Assembly (NCBI GenBank): GCA_947627545.1
Contig: CANQWK010000010.1
Coordinates: 1-48,450, forward strand
Direction: 5' to 3'
DNA: 48,450 nt
Source: an uncultured Clostridia bacterium
GTDB lineage: Bacteria > Bacillota > Clostridia > Christensenellales > UBA1242
Shown here: one piece after another, positions 12,401 to 18,926 of the stretch
How the letters are laid out: the number at the start of each line of letters is the position of its first letter
How positions within the stretch are numbered: the first letter of the stretch is position 1
Program-made: the position numbers and the translations under genes
Notes under the pieces: generated by a model
Seen by the model: the letters and a program-made list of their open reading frames with translations, nothing else
The model's database searches: none
Told to the model about the DNA's origin: nothing

Positions 12401-13498
12401 TGTTAAAAGGTCAGGCTCGCCATTCAATGTTATATAGTTATCATCTGTATATAAATTTAGCGAAACTTTGTCCGTTTTATTTTCTAAATTTTCATTAAAT
12501 TCAACTTCGCTAACATTATCGCTTGTAACATCTACATCAACAACGGTGTATATCATTTGGTCAACTCGTTGATATTTTGTTTGAGTTTGAACAATATTAC
12601 GTTGCGTTTGATAACTATCAAAAACGGCAATAACAAATTTATAATTTCCACCTTCCGTTGTTGGCTCAAAACGAAGAACTTTTTGTTCATTTTCATTTGT
12701 TATGTATTTAACAAAATTGTTTTCTGGGTCAGCCAAAAATTCATCATCAATTAATTCATAGTCATTATCTAGTTTGCCGGTTTCAAACCGTGAGCCATTG
12801 TAATAATAAATTTCTATTTTTTTATTTTCAACATTGCTAATTGGATGCAACGCATAATTAGGCAAAAGTTCCAAATTGAAATCTAACACTGCACCTAAAC
12901 TAACTGTTGCCGATTGAACGCCATAAACTTTTCCGTTTAAAGTTTCAGTGCCATATTCTAAACCTTGCAATTTAATTTGTTCAACCGCTTGGTCTACGCT
13001 AATTGTTAAAAGGTTAGATTTAACCATACCGCGCCCATCGTCTGCCTGCAAAACGGCTATGCCATAATTTTCTTTGTTGAAATGTGCAGGATTAGTTCCA
13101 AAGTTTTTTAATTTATAATAAATTGGTTCATTACAATTTACCTTATATTTGTTTGTGCCTTCTTGTTTTTGCAATGGAGTGCCATCTTCGTTGCAAAGCA
13201 TAATAAGGTCCTCGCCAAAATAATTATTATTGTTTGCCCTATCTACAAAATAAATGTAACATGTTTTTTGATTAACCTTTTTGCCGTTAGATGCAATACC
13301 TGTTATTGTAAAATTGTAAAGATGATTGTCATAATAATTAACAACTTGCAAATTGTCATTATCAAAAATTAACTCAGTTGGATAAATTTTCTGAGTTTTA
13401 AATTTTCCACTAATAGCCATAATGCCAACAACCACACCTACAAACGCAAGTGCAACGGCAAGGACAATGCCTATAACTTTAAAAATTTTTTTACGCAT
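3446..13498 (-). CDS. Giant (3350 aa) membrane-anchored extracellular protein, unknown function
   Basis: One intact reading frame of 10 kb. The N-terminus MRKKIFK is followed by a hydrophobic segment at about residues 8-30 without a clear cleavage site, so it looks like a signal anchor with all the rest outside the cell; a cleaved signal peptide cannot be excluded. The remainder is Asn-, Ser- and Thr-rich, Cys-poor, with alternating hydrophobic patterns typical of repeated beta-sandwich (Ig-like, invasin-like or cadherin-like) modules; I could not define exact unit boundaries. No LPxTG motif, C-terminal membrane segment, protease or glycosidase motif was found. An SD (AGGGG) precedes the ATG and a terminator follows the stop, so it is monocistronic. 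Adhesin or surface-layer-like roles are only inference. Confidence 0.85.
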   Translation of the reverse strand: MRKKIFKVIGIVLAVALAFVGVVVGIMAISGKFKTQKIYPTELIFDNDNLQVVNYYDNHLYNFTITGIASNGKKVNQKTCYIYFVDRANNNNYFGEDLIMLCNEDGTPLQKQEGTNKYKVNCNEPIYYKLKNFGTNPAHFNKENYGIAVLQADDGRGMVKSNLLTISVDQAVEQIKLQGLEYGTETLNGKVYGVQSATVSLGAVLDFNLELLPNYALHPISNVENKKIEIYYYNGSRFETGKLDNDYELIDDEFLADPENNFVKYITNENEQKVLRFEPTTEGGNYKFVIAVFDSYQTQRNIVQTQTKYQRVDQMIYTVVDVDVTSDNVSEVEFNENLENKTDKVSLNLYTDDNYITLNGEPDLLTNTNNNDLGLKIDGATTSRRFDSVAFGTNMERFWANSNINFKDVEDRTLTFNLNSNNKFVTLVNFGELDGTYNYNILGNSIVIDQINATFAIAKGNITLNNRQLITTLNYNGENVQFSCSNGAAFVTNDSIVMLRTGSYLEFFNKNENNFEQTNFMYSATDLGGGANRSFNVVVKQLPEVENLTLMLLIVNSNGQLLTTYAEVVVEEQKSGLNYESLNHSIEINYSNDNTNFGEINFTDIVNFVGGSYSAGVFVTKQADNYSIEVLNYVTFELTSLNASLNGTYVLVGYINSEGEFVNAVKAKNKDSLSTTSIYVLQLKNAYQQTTEQTISNILDGQNAVSLNAYVFDSDFVNTNYTFVINNNYAIDPSSLTWNFDESSVYEAGEGKDNYIIKDGNENYHVLENTGDSDLPPHKIEITSNIANMLYNLSNIGTNNIKIFTRNNNQLNNSIYNNITILNARFVKGIEGQPDKFIIEFSVENYIQNECFVLAIQFDENKIIYSPNIYIDSNEVEQILMNGQELSADMFDSNMPKLEIAIDYLLNEYVYTYSINGRIVNSIDFFNTSYSKNGNIFMFTPSPAFTSSIKEYNFNFVSQSPDILTFNGGNLIINQITGNSGCVVAVNCNNNELERYFRIVITASDNFSLTKKSDTSKITEDSEIGLKELVEYKYNGIVLEDASHFTISNLSSLNTNFVQDGNNPLTLVDATNGNQPVITISQKDGDWIITKSNRYNYIDIDISFDVFVKTAEKITVSVSFICDISAELNFQNYEYFYAGTKIMLVEKVQNREELQNKPMFIIKDTTGNSTFRIAYKKIDEQDFSRLCEIGTTDSGSNITHDLVEGSYIYQISLLVEDIESVIATYSVSILPNIKISQTDAQANYGLNLQSNSKYDINNLVTLKQFATQKQDGSNIIYGSKNEDGSFNLYNELNLINLADSAYENLKFSSSTLNFLTYISETKQFATNWIENVGGASSVIRNQAVLTYGSLNFPINVIITNSYNSKLNIKTASSVVNVNLTFNYKDLFEINAEENWILNSVSCIVYEDNGNSKDLSVQVVDDITFKINLEDNYLSKNYKNAKFTFTLSYNGKTLIYSNLDNENVSNINIDIEIAPFAPELKNEILAYSNESFNLVTDVFDILNEGNSQKEEYSQYFYSISIESVSDSSLISTNVQNLVYILDPATTQVSLANFVGNSKTLTINYLIEYKDANRTKFNLSKEITILNYQSIETNYPFKNFATAGNLNNASSGINLTFISLNNNEISATELQNLGRNITSYEPVSTGETICFDWQNLVNLNRVIITNRVTKQIENAIADVKLVAYSDINNPNIVSINNVDGKINITFNNSGDFSFTYLAFKIITNSGNYTFYIVRYYNNANNSAYTQVNPANHSININNLNNIFYTKERDELNGNSYKIFGNQINLTSQFGINALTGDIDLYLYLLDYKILGSAQEEYELNLKNKLNNLLNAADGQATFEQCNSFVELKIALIMDNNSSVELYIGNIVAYIRPSQNIEANSLLSNEITGLENGRYLYDWPISAQSEFNNPFVITGYSGKPTINIQEVKTSGFSAINNEGTDALGNIKIIFNSTNAEVIRLNNDNQTINRLMYTFEDLEFVVKYHYDNGLDLFITFIMQHIDTPSKAPVPYSVGEYNGINFVDNLTINCYDGKINITNLTIDGQAQEEIDGSNGWQESTRGIITFNRDEQGKLLLTFELSNKYSFVSFDIEYLDIASSSTVLRRVEIDVNAAIYIHYLDSASGQENFPIAAKFIDTNYENEKASEIVATNQQNSGLQTYTIGELTITTLAGSKLEITIDQNSNFVIDYSGKISIDNTSGATISIGFTHSAQELIVMLNVKVLTSNGLAFSNNSGDISRKVFVKIPQTYIGITPVYLIKDATHENVAKNTTIENIRNVLFSNNEQNETDISTNETIINRKRIALKILQGGKETTTFDFNENAIGFLNENNPNYIKIARDVTNSIVDSKNLHFADDIVNNIYSSIRLSNEAGVIATDYQYQIIAGTTNDGINVLPSSDYVYDENTEQFNFIVNQNKQISYTIARLLDLNNTAFYVTEITPTLSSLNITRNAVNTEISYTFNYNDYNLKFTKTSSNNIAIEFKINENNNNFSSANLVLKYIGEGGKICTLKLGFYNCEITNPDRITMYTGTETQINELLKNAVKINNAASDGPTISFDYNSEYSSYSYKNERQSNINGRNKVFECINNKLSINPLSENAQCVITFKVLINGNCVTYVQINVDIICNFAFYVNFNNSIANNVENGNGFNVNSTNSTAASTFNYYLTGATSFPKNIVLTNKDNSNENFSSYVLKDGERYYSYINIMIYRVNDNNPFDIVSFNIYEIVNENGAETEKLLLKNAQGNFILTLENDFTGLKHLKLVAGTLDSKDNFVRYLNLNILGFISFEYTVDENYVQVGGGLGFKSGKTVSAINNQDVSNLGVSVISSSRLSDFNNISISSISYAMVPSGEQKDTIKETFDAEKTKITLNNKDTAAELDNTHYELSTADNHFILNFKLPNVDSSESSNRKYFIVIYKIELKHFGQSEVYYASYLVYNDKTLSVNGTNNTINVDDANNLFVKDNNYYLRLFQFSIDYTIDNENKYTMYYDKDNNVLKLALPDGNIYSEEGSDADNYVFTNSQDGTKSVKIQKSNDAKVNITIKDGTETTSSATRTVNQTGKNVVFMLKAANFDNFKEILNYSISLRNISGGLNFNGDKGFTLQQIDETGRYGLYGINLTTSGGLFNNEFLGQIVIKDNGTSLLDTTDLRLTTTGNLTPKGSFKLSQIFTSTSFNTTNNVDVIGVGNPYANWVKTNQGANANSVGSDKRITEINNVSIPTLASGETTYYLNQATWSGTGIKDLYTISQTYYYLSGGTLIKSISYNSAGATFYVVPYTNYKPSISVSDMYFSFSNINGTFTKNPITNVTIKVDSAYLSYVEGNGTSKITVKDLSQFTNDLGYLSIMCTIDGIRVEIRFTLKT

Positions 13499-13754
13499 AA
13501 ATACCCCTATCTATACCTAAATGCAAAACAAGATTATTTTATTATCTACATTTTTCTACATTTTAATTATATAATTAAAAAACATTTAAGTCAAATAAAA
13601 CTTAAAATCTTAATAAAATTTATTTATAACTAATTTTTAAAAATTTTAATAAAAAAATTTAAACAAAATTATCTAATAAAATTAAAAAAATTTTTAAAAA
13701 TTTAAAAAAATCGCACTATTTTTTAAAAAAAATTAAAATTTTTGCCCCTATTTT

Positions 13755-14543
13755 TTAATTTTTTAAAAAATTATATAGTTTTACAAAACTTTCTACATCA
13801 ATTTCTTCTGGTCTAACGGTTTCATTAAAACCAATTTTTTTTAGTGCCAAAATTAATTTTTGTTTGTCATAATCCAACTTTAAATTATTAATTAAGGTTT
13901 TTCTTCTCATTGAAAAGCAAGCCGAAACAAATTTTGAAAAAAACTTAAAACTATCTAAATTAAATTTGTTGTGCGGAACTAATTTGCATAATGCACTATC
14001 TATTTTAGGTTGTGGCGTAAAATTTTCTTTTTTTACAATTCGGGTTATGCTAACATCAAAAATTGACTGCAAGCAAACACTTGTTATGCCGTAATCTTTT
14101 GTTTTAGGTTTTGCAACAAACCTTAAAGCCACCTCTTTTTGAATTAAAACTAAAATAGATTTAAAATTATTTTTAAATTCTGCAAGTTTAAAAATTATAG
14201 GCGTGGTTATATAATAAGGAATGTTTGCAACCACCCTAACATCTTTTAAATTTAATTTGCTTATATCTGTTTCAAGAAAATCTTGATAAAAAATTTTAAG
14301 ATTATTGTTTTCTTTTTCTAATTTATTTAAATATGTAGATAGCGAATTATCTATTTCAAAAGAATAAACACATTTTGCCTTTTTGCACAAAACATTGGTT
14401 AATGTGCCTGCCCCTGCTCCAATTTCTAAAACCGTGTCAGTTTTTTCAACTTCGCCATCATTAGCAATTGCATTTAAAAGATTAATGTCAAAAATAAAAT
14501 TTTGACCAAGACTTTTTTTAAAATCTATGTGCAAATTTTCCAT
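13755..14543 (-). CDS. rsmA: 16S rRNA dimethyladenosine transferase RsmA (KsgA)
   Basis: 262 aa. It dimethylates two adjacent adenines in the 3' helix of 16S rRNA using S-adenosylmethionine. It has SLGQNF (11-16), the AdoMet-binding loop LEIGAGAGTLT (39-49), and the catalytic NIPYY (107-111). The C-terminal domain is of normal length, with SMRRKT visible. No SD precedes the ATG. Instead an extended -10 box ends 7 nt before it, so the mRNA may be leaderless. It is transcribed towards the giant surface gene, 256 bp away, with no GC-rich terminator seen between them. Confidence 0.96.
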   Translation of the reverse strand: MENLHIDFKKSLGQNFIFDINLLNAIANDGEVEKTDTVLEIGAGAGTLTNVLCKKAKCVYSFEIDNSLSTYLNKLEKENNNLKIFYQDFLETDISKLNLKDVRVVANIPYYITTPIIFKLAEFKNNFKSILVLIQKEVALRFVAKPKTKDYGITSVCLQSIFDVSITRIVKKENFTPQPKIDSALCKLVPHNKFNLDSFKFFSKFVSACFSMRRKTLINNLKLDYDKQKLILALKKIGFNETVRPEEIDVESFVKLYNFLKN

Positions 14544-14550
14544 TAAATTT

Positions 14551-14559
14551 ATTATAACA
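14551..14559 (-). promoter_or_regulatory. Extended -10 directly before rsmA
   Basis: Minus strand TGTTATAAT, with the -10 hexamer at 14551-14556 and only 7 nt to the ATG. The -35 region is weak. The predicted start of transcription falls at or within a base of the start codon. Confidence 0.5.
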
Positions 14560-14663
14560 TAAATTATAAAATTTTTAACTTTTTTTCGTTTTAATTTTTA
14601 TTTGTTTATTGTTTAATTTAACATTTATTTATAATTTGTTTAATTTTATTAATTAAATTTTAA

Positions 14664-14691
14664 TAAAAAAAACTAGGCTGATGCCTAGTTT
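14664..14691 (-). terminator. Intrinsic terminator of the 170-aa membrane protein gene
   Basis: 9-bp stem AAACTAGGC/GCCTAGTTT with loop TGAT, followed on the minus strand by a run of six T. It is 18 bp after the gene's stop. Confidence 0.85.
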
Positions 14692-14708
14692 ATGAAAGGT
14701 TATGTAAT

Positions 14709-15221
14709 TTACGCTTTCTTTCTATCTAACAATGCAGCAATTGATGCAATTAGACCGAAAATGAACATAAAGAATGGTCCAACGTGTGGGATGAATGATA
14801 TTGAGCCACCCATTAAGTCTGATGCTTTATTAGCATACAAAATTCCACCAATAATCAAAGTTGCAAAGAAAATTACAACGCAAGCAATGGCAACAATGCT
14901 GATAATAAATTTTGCAAGTGAAAGGTATTTGTGATTAAAGAAGAATTCTACAATTGTAATTACAGCTAAAACAGCAATAACAATTAAAGAAATAATCATA
15001 AATACTCTTGCAATTTGCCAAAAAGTTTGAGCAGTTTTTGATACATAATCAGCACCTTTAATAACATCTACCCATTGACTGCGAGTGATTGATTCTGAAT
15101 GTGAAGTTGAGTTATAAGAAATTTTTTTAACAGCAAATTTAAATGCTAAGCCTAAAAATGCCAAAACTGTTGCAACCAAAGATGTTATCTTTAAAATTAG
15201 CTCCTTTCCTTTAACTTTCAT
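14709..15221 (-). CDS. Four-helix membrane protein, unknown function
   Basis: 170 aa. Likely transmembrane helices lie at about residues 10-29, 68-93, 103-127 and 144-164. The first loop (about 33-66) is polar and probably faces outside. The C-terminus is basic (DRKKA). It is preceded by a very strong SD (AAGGAGGAGGG) and a TTGACA promoter, and is flanked by its own terminator, so it is a well-expressed single gene. The family was not recognised. Confidence 0.7.
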   Translation of the reverse strand: MKVKGKELILKITSLVATVLAFLGLAFKFAVKKISYNSTSHSESITRSQWVDVIKGADYVSKTAQTFWQIARVFMIISLIVIAVLAVITIVEFFFNHKYLSLAKFIISIVAIACVVIFFATLIIGGILYANKASDLMGGSISFIPHVGPFFMFIFGLIASIAALLDRKKA

Positions 15222-15256
15222 TTTGTTCCCTCCTCCTTTTATAAAATGATATTAAA

Positions 15257-15285
15257 ATTCTATAAAAATTATGAACAACTGTCAA
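15257..15285 (-). promoter_or_regulatory. Sigma-A promoter of the 170-aa membrane protein gene
   Basis: Minus strand TTGACA (15280-15285), 17-nt spacer, TAGAAT (15257-15262). Confidence 0.7.
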
Positions 15286-15346
15286 CTTTTTTAAAATTTT
15301 TTGCATTTTTTTAAAGAATTTTTTAAAAATCTACACAAAAATAATA

Positions 15347-15377
15347 AAAAATGTTGAATTTTTAACTCAACATTTTT
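15347..15377 (-). terminator. Intrinsic terminator after the 199-aa gene
   Basis: 11-bp stem AAAAATGTTGA/TCAACATTTTT with a 9-nt loop, ending in T runs on either strand; 69 bp after the stop of the 199-aa gene. Confidence 0.75.
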
Positions 15378-15445
15378 ATTTTATTTATAAAACTTACTGG
15401 AAATTAATTTTTACGATGAAATCTTTTAAATAATACATTCTATAT

Positions 15446-16045
15446 TTAATTGGCGTCAGCTTCTGAATGTTTATCTTTAGTTTTGGCAAGTTCTAACTCA
15501 TATTTTTCCATGTTTTGATTAAGTATGTTTGCTGTATTTACATATTTTTTGCCGTATTTATCTTCAAAATAAATGTCAAATGCCTTTCTTAACAACCCAC
15601 TTAAAATAGAATTTTCTTTTAAACTAAGTTCATTTTCGTAATTAGTGAAAACCCTTATTAACGAAACTGCAAAGCCATCAGTTTCAACAAATGCCAACTT
15701 TTTGTTTGCGTCTTTACAGTCGAAATATATTTGCAATGCTGCTTGATTTATCATATCGTTATAAGATAAATAACCTATAACTATTTTATTAATTGATATT
15801 AATTTTTTATTTAAACGGTCTAACACTATTTGAATTATACTTTCGAGTTCCGCAATTTCTTTTGCACCAATATGTTCAATGAAATTACAATTTTTTATAT
15901 CTTCAACCGACTGAAGAAATTTTTTTACATAATCGGAATTATTTATTTTTGAAAAATCTAATTTATTAAATTCAAACTTACTAATTGTTTTAAATGGTAT
16001 TTCAAAAATAGAATTAAAACACACTTCATGTTTAACTTTTGCCAT
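15446..16045 (-). CDS. 199-aa soluble protein of unknown function
   Basis: 199 aa, no signal peptide or membrane segment; mixed alpha/beta pattern with a charged, probably helical C-terminus (about 165-199) ending in an acidic tail. No motif is recognised. It has an SD (AGAGG) and a near-consensus promoter, and stands alone between two terminated or divergent units. It is divergent from valS across a 192-bp gap, which by itself does not imply a shared function. Confidence 0.65.
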   Translation of the reverse strand: MAKVKHEVCFNSIFEIPFKTISKFEFNKLDFSKINNSDYVKKFLQSVEDIKNCNFIEHIGAKEIAELESIIQIVLDRLNKKLISINKIVIGYLSYNDMINQAALQIYFDCKDANKKLAFVETDGFAVSLIRVFTNYENELSLKENSILSGLLRKAFDIYFEDKYGKKYVNTANILNQNMEKYELELAKTKDKHSEADAN

Positions 16046-16074
16046 TTTTTAACCTCTTTTGCCCTCTCTATATT

Positions 16075-16103
16075 ATTTTATCATATTGTTATAATTTTGT
16101 CAA
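16075..16103 (-). promoter_or_regulatory. Strong sigma-A promoter of the 199-aa gene
   Basis: Minus strand TTGACA (16098-16103), 17-nt spacer, TAAAAT (16075-16080), with TGA before the -10 (extended -10). Confidence 0.75.
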
Positions 16104-16188
16104 TATTCAAAGTTGTTTTATAATTTTTAAATGTTAAATTAATTATTTATGTTTGGGTTTCAAACTTACATTATTAGTATAAACATAG

Positions 16189-16217
16189 TTGATTTTTATT
16201 TAAAATTATGATATAAT
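16189..16217 (+). promoter_or_regulatory. Sigma-A promoter of valS
   Basis: TTGATT (16189-16194), 17-nt spacer, TATAAT (16212-16217) with extended TGA. The predicted start near 16224 leaves a leader of only about 14 nt, just enough for the SD. There is no room for a T-box leader. Confidence 0.8.
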
Positions 16218-16237
16218 TGCTTTGTTTAGGAGAAATT

Positions 16238-18649
16238 ATGCTAGAAAACAAATATAATATTGGCGAAACTGAAAAAAAATGGGAAAAGTTTTGGCAGGAA
16301 GAAGGAATTTATAAATTTGATAAAAACAGCAATAAACCAACTTATTCAATAGACACTCCACCTCCAACCGTTAGCGGCGAGTTGCATATTGGGCATATTT
16401 ATGGTTTTAGCCAAGCCGACATGATTGCTAGATACAACCGAATGCAAGGCAAAAATCTTTTTTATCCGCTGGGGTTTGACAATAATGGTCTGCCAACCGA
16501 ATTATTGGTTGAAAAGAAAAAGAAAATTCAAGCACATTCAATTCCTAGAGAGGAATTTACAAAAATTGCACTTGAACTTGTAGATGGTTATAATCAAAAT
16601 TACCGCGATATGATGGTGCGTGCCGGCATGAGTTGTGATTTAAGTTTAGGCTACAACACAATTGACAATCGCAGCCAAAAAACTAGCCAAAAATCTTTTA
16701 TTGATTTAGCCAAGCGAGGCATTGCTTATAGAGAAAATAAACCAAGCCCTTGGTGTACAAAATGTCGCACAAGCGTTGCACAATTTGAGTTGGAAGATAA
16801 GGACTTAGATAGCATATTTAATTATCTTAACTTTAAATTAGCAGACGGCAGCGGAACAATTCCTATTGCTACCACTCGCCCTGAATTTTTGCCTGCTTGT
16901 GTAGGAATTTTTGTTAATCCAGAAGACAATAGATATAAGCATTTAGTTGGCAAACTTGTTAAAGTTCCGCTTTTTGAAGATAGAGTTGTAAAAATTTATG
17001 CCGACAGTAAAGTTGGAATAGATAAAGGCACAGGCATTGTTATGTGCTGCACTTTTGGCGACCAAACTGACGTTGAGTGGTGGAAAGAATATAAATTAGA
17101 ATTAAAACAAGCAATAGACGATGGCGGACGCATGACTGAAATTTGCGGCAAATATGCAGGATTAAAATCAATTGATGCTCGCAAAGCCGTAATTGAAGAT
17201 TTAAAAGCAGCCAATTACATTTTCCGTCAAGACCCTATTTGCCACACAGTAAAAGTTCACGAAAGATGCGAACAACCTATTGAATTTTTATCTAAAAAAC
17301 AATGGTTTATCCGCACTTCAACCCCACAATTAAAGCAAACTTGGGCAGATTTAGGCAATCAACTAGAATGGCACCCTGAAAGCATGAAAACAAGATATAT
17401 GGCTTGGGTAAATAACCTTAACCAAGATTGGAGCATTTCAAGGCAAAGATATTTTGGAGTGCCTTTCCCAGTATGGTATTGTAAAAAATGTGGCAAACCA
17501 AATTTTGCCAGCATTCAAGATTTACCTGTTAATCCACTTTCTACCGAATTTAAAGGAAAATGTGATTGTGGTTGCACTCAGTTTGAGCCAGAAAGTGATG
17601 TTATGGACACATGGGCAACAAGTTCGGTTACTCCACAAATAAACACAAATTGGGCAGAAGATGAAGTTGGCAGCAACAAAAAAATGCCAATGGACATGCG
17701 ATTTGCTGGCCGAGACATTATAACAACTTGGTGTTTGCGAACAATTATAAAATCTTATTATCATCAAGGTTGTTTGCCTTGGAAAAGTTTAATTATAAAT
17801 GGCTGGATGATGGCAGATAAAGGCATTAAATTTAGCAAACATTTAAATAATTCTAAAATGGGCTTAAATGAAATTATGGAAACATATGGTGCAGATGTTG
17901 TAAGATATTTTAGTGCAAATGGAGCTTACGGCCGAGATGTTATGTTTAATGAAGAAGGCTTGAAAGACGGCTACAAATTGCTAAACAAAATTTTTAATGG
18001 TTCAAAATTTGTATTAAACTTTTTATATGATTACGAGCCGAAAAAACCAAAAGAAATTTTACCAATAGACCGCTACATTATGCACAAATTTAACCAAGCG
18101 TACGAAAAAACCTGTGCTTTTTATAATGATGTAGAAATGGGCTACGCAAAAGCAGAAATTGAAAAATTTTTCTATTTCTTTTGCGATAATTACATTGAAC
18201 TTGCAAAAAATAGATTGTATAAGCCTGAAATTTATGGTCAAGCAGCAAAAGAGAGCGCTCAATGGGCAAGTTATAATGTTTTGTTAGGAATGTTAAAACT
18301 TTTAGGCATAACAATGCCACATATAACCGAAGAAATTTATCAAAATTATTTTAAAACTTATGAAAAAGAAAAAAGCATACATTTAACAACCTTGCATCCT
18401 ATTGACATTGAAAACGAAAATATTATTGAAAAAGGTGACGAGGTTATTGAAATAATTTCTAAAATTAGGCAATTTAAAAGTGAAAACAAACTAAGTTTAA
18501 AAACTGAAATTGAAAGCATTACAATTAGCAATTCTAATTTAGAATTTATAAAACAATGTGAAGCAGATATAAAAGCCGTTTCCGCAGTAAGAAATATAAA
18601 TTATGCAACATGCAATTTTAATGTTGAAATTGGCAAAGTTGTTGAATAA
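16238..18649 (+). CDS. valS: Valine--tRNA ligase, short form
   Basis: 803 aa from the ATG at 16238, chosen because AGGAG lies 5 nt upstream; an in-frame TTG at 16217 falls inside the promoter and is rejected. It charges tRNA(Val) with valine. The class I motif HIGH is at residues 50-53, after PPPTVSGEL. FDNNGLPTE matches the DDNGLPTE-type motif of the shorter ValRS branch. The insertion with Cys pairs (CTKC, then CKKC and CDCGC) and VMDTWATSS is typical. The second signature, normally KMSKS, reads KFSKH at 531-535. The protein is shorter than the usual 850-950 aa and seems to lack a long C-terminal coiled-coil arm. Single gene ending at a terminator shared with groEL. Confidence 0.93.
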   Translation: MLENKYNIGETEKKWEKFWQEEGIYKFDKNSNKPTYSIDTPPPTVSGELHIGHIYGFSQADMIARYNRMQGKNLFYPLGFDNNGLPTELLVEKKKKIQAHSIPREEFTKIALELVDGYNQNYRDMMVRAGMSCDLSLGYNTIDNRSQKTSQKSFIDLAKRGIAYRENKPSPWCTKCRTSVAQFELEDKDLDSIFNYLNFKLADGSGTIPIATTRPEFLPACVGIFVNPEDNRYKHLVGKLVKVPLFEDRVVKIYADSKVGIDKGTGIVMCCTFGDQTDVEWWKEYKLELKQAIDDGGRMTEICGKYAGLKSIDARKAVIEDLKAANYIFRQDPICHTVKVHERCEQPIEFLSKKQWFIRTSTPQLKQTWADLGNQLEWHPESMKTRYMAWVNNLNQDWSISRQRYFGVPFPVWYCKKCGKPNFASIQDLPVNPLSTEFKGKCDCGCTQFEPESDVMDTWATSSVTPQINTNWAEDEVGSNKKMPMDMRFAGRDIITTWCLRTIIKSYYHQGCLPWKSLIINGWMMADKGIKFSKHLNNSKMGLNEIMETYGADVVRYFSANGAYGRDVMFNEEGLKDGYKLLNKIFNGSKFVLNFLYDYEPKKPKEILPIDRYIMHKFNQAYEKTCAFYNDVEMGYAKAEIEKFFYFFCDNYIELAKNRLYKPEIYGQAAKESAQWASYNVLLGMLKLLGITMPHITEEIYQNYFKTYEKEKSIHLTTLHPIDIENENIIEKGDEVIEIISKIRQFKSENKLSLKTEIESITISNSNLEFIKQCEADIKAVSAVRNINYATCNFNVEIGKVVE

Positions 18650-18779
18650 AGCAATTAAGATAAAAGTAAAAGTGAATTAAAGAAATGTAAATAAAAATAT
18701 TAGTGAATAAACAAAACATTAACAAATAAAAGAATAAAAAATAATAAACATTTAAAATTTACATTATTTTTAAAAACAA

Positions 18780-18809
18780 AAAAAATCTCAAAAAAATTTG
18801 AGATTTTTT
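18780..18809. terminator. Bidirectional intrinsic terminator between valS and groEL
   Basis: 13-bp stem AAAAAATCTCAAA/TTTGAGATTTTTT with a 4-nt A loop; T runs on both strands. It can end both convergent transcripts, valS (+) and groEL (-). Confidence 0.8.
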
Positions 18810-18926
18810 ATTTTTTACATCATTTTTTAAGTTTTTTATCGTTTTTTTATATTATTTTTATGTTTTTTAAAAATTTTTTATCTTTTTTAATCTTAAATAT
18901 TTTAGTTTTTACTCTTAATTTACAAA

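Noticed and set aside
16217..16237. TTG start extending valS upstream
   Set aside because: The TTG lies within the -10 region of the promoter; the ATG at 16238 has the SD and fits the family.
16141..16237. T-box riboswitch before valS
   Set aside because: The predicted leader is about 14 nt, with no specifier stem, T-box sequence or terminator.
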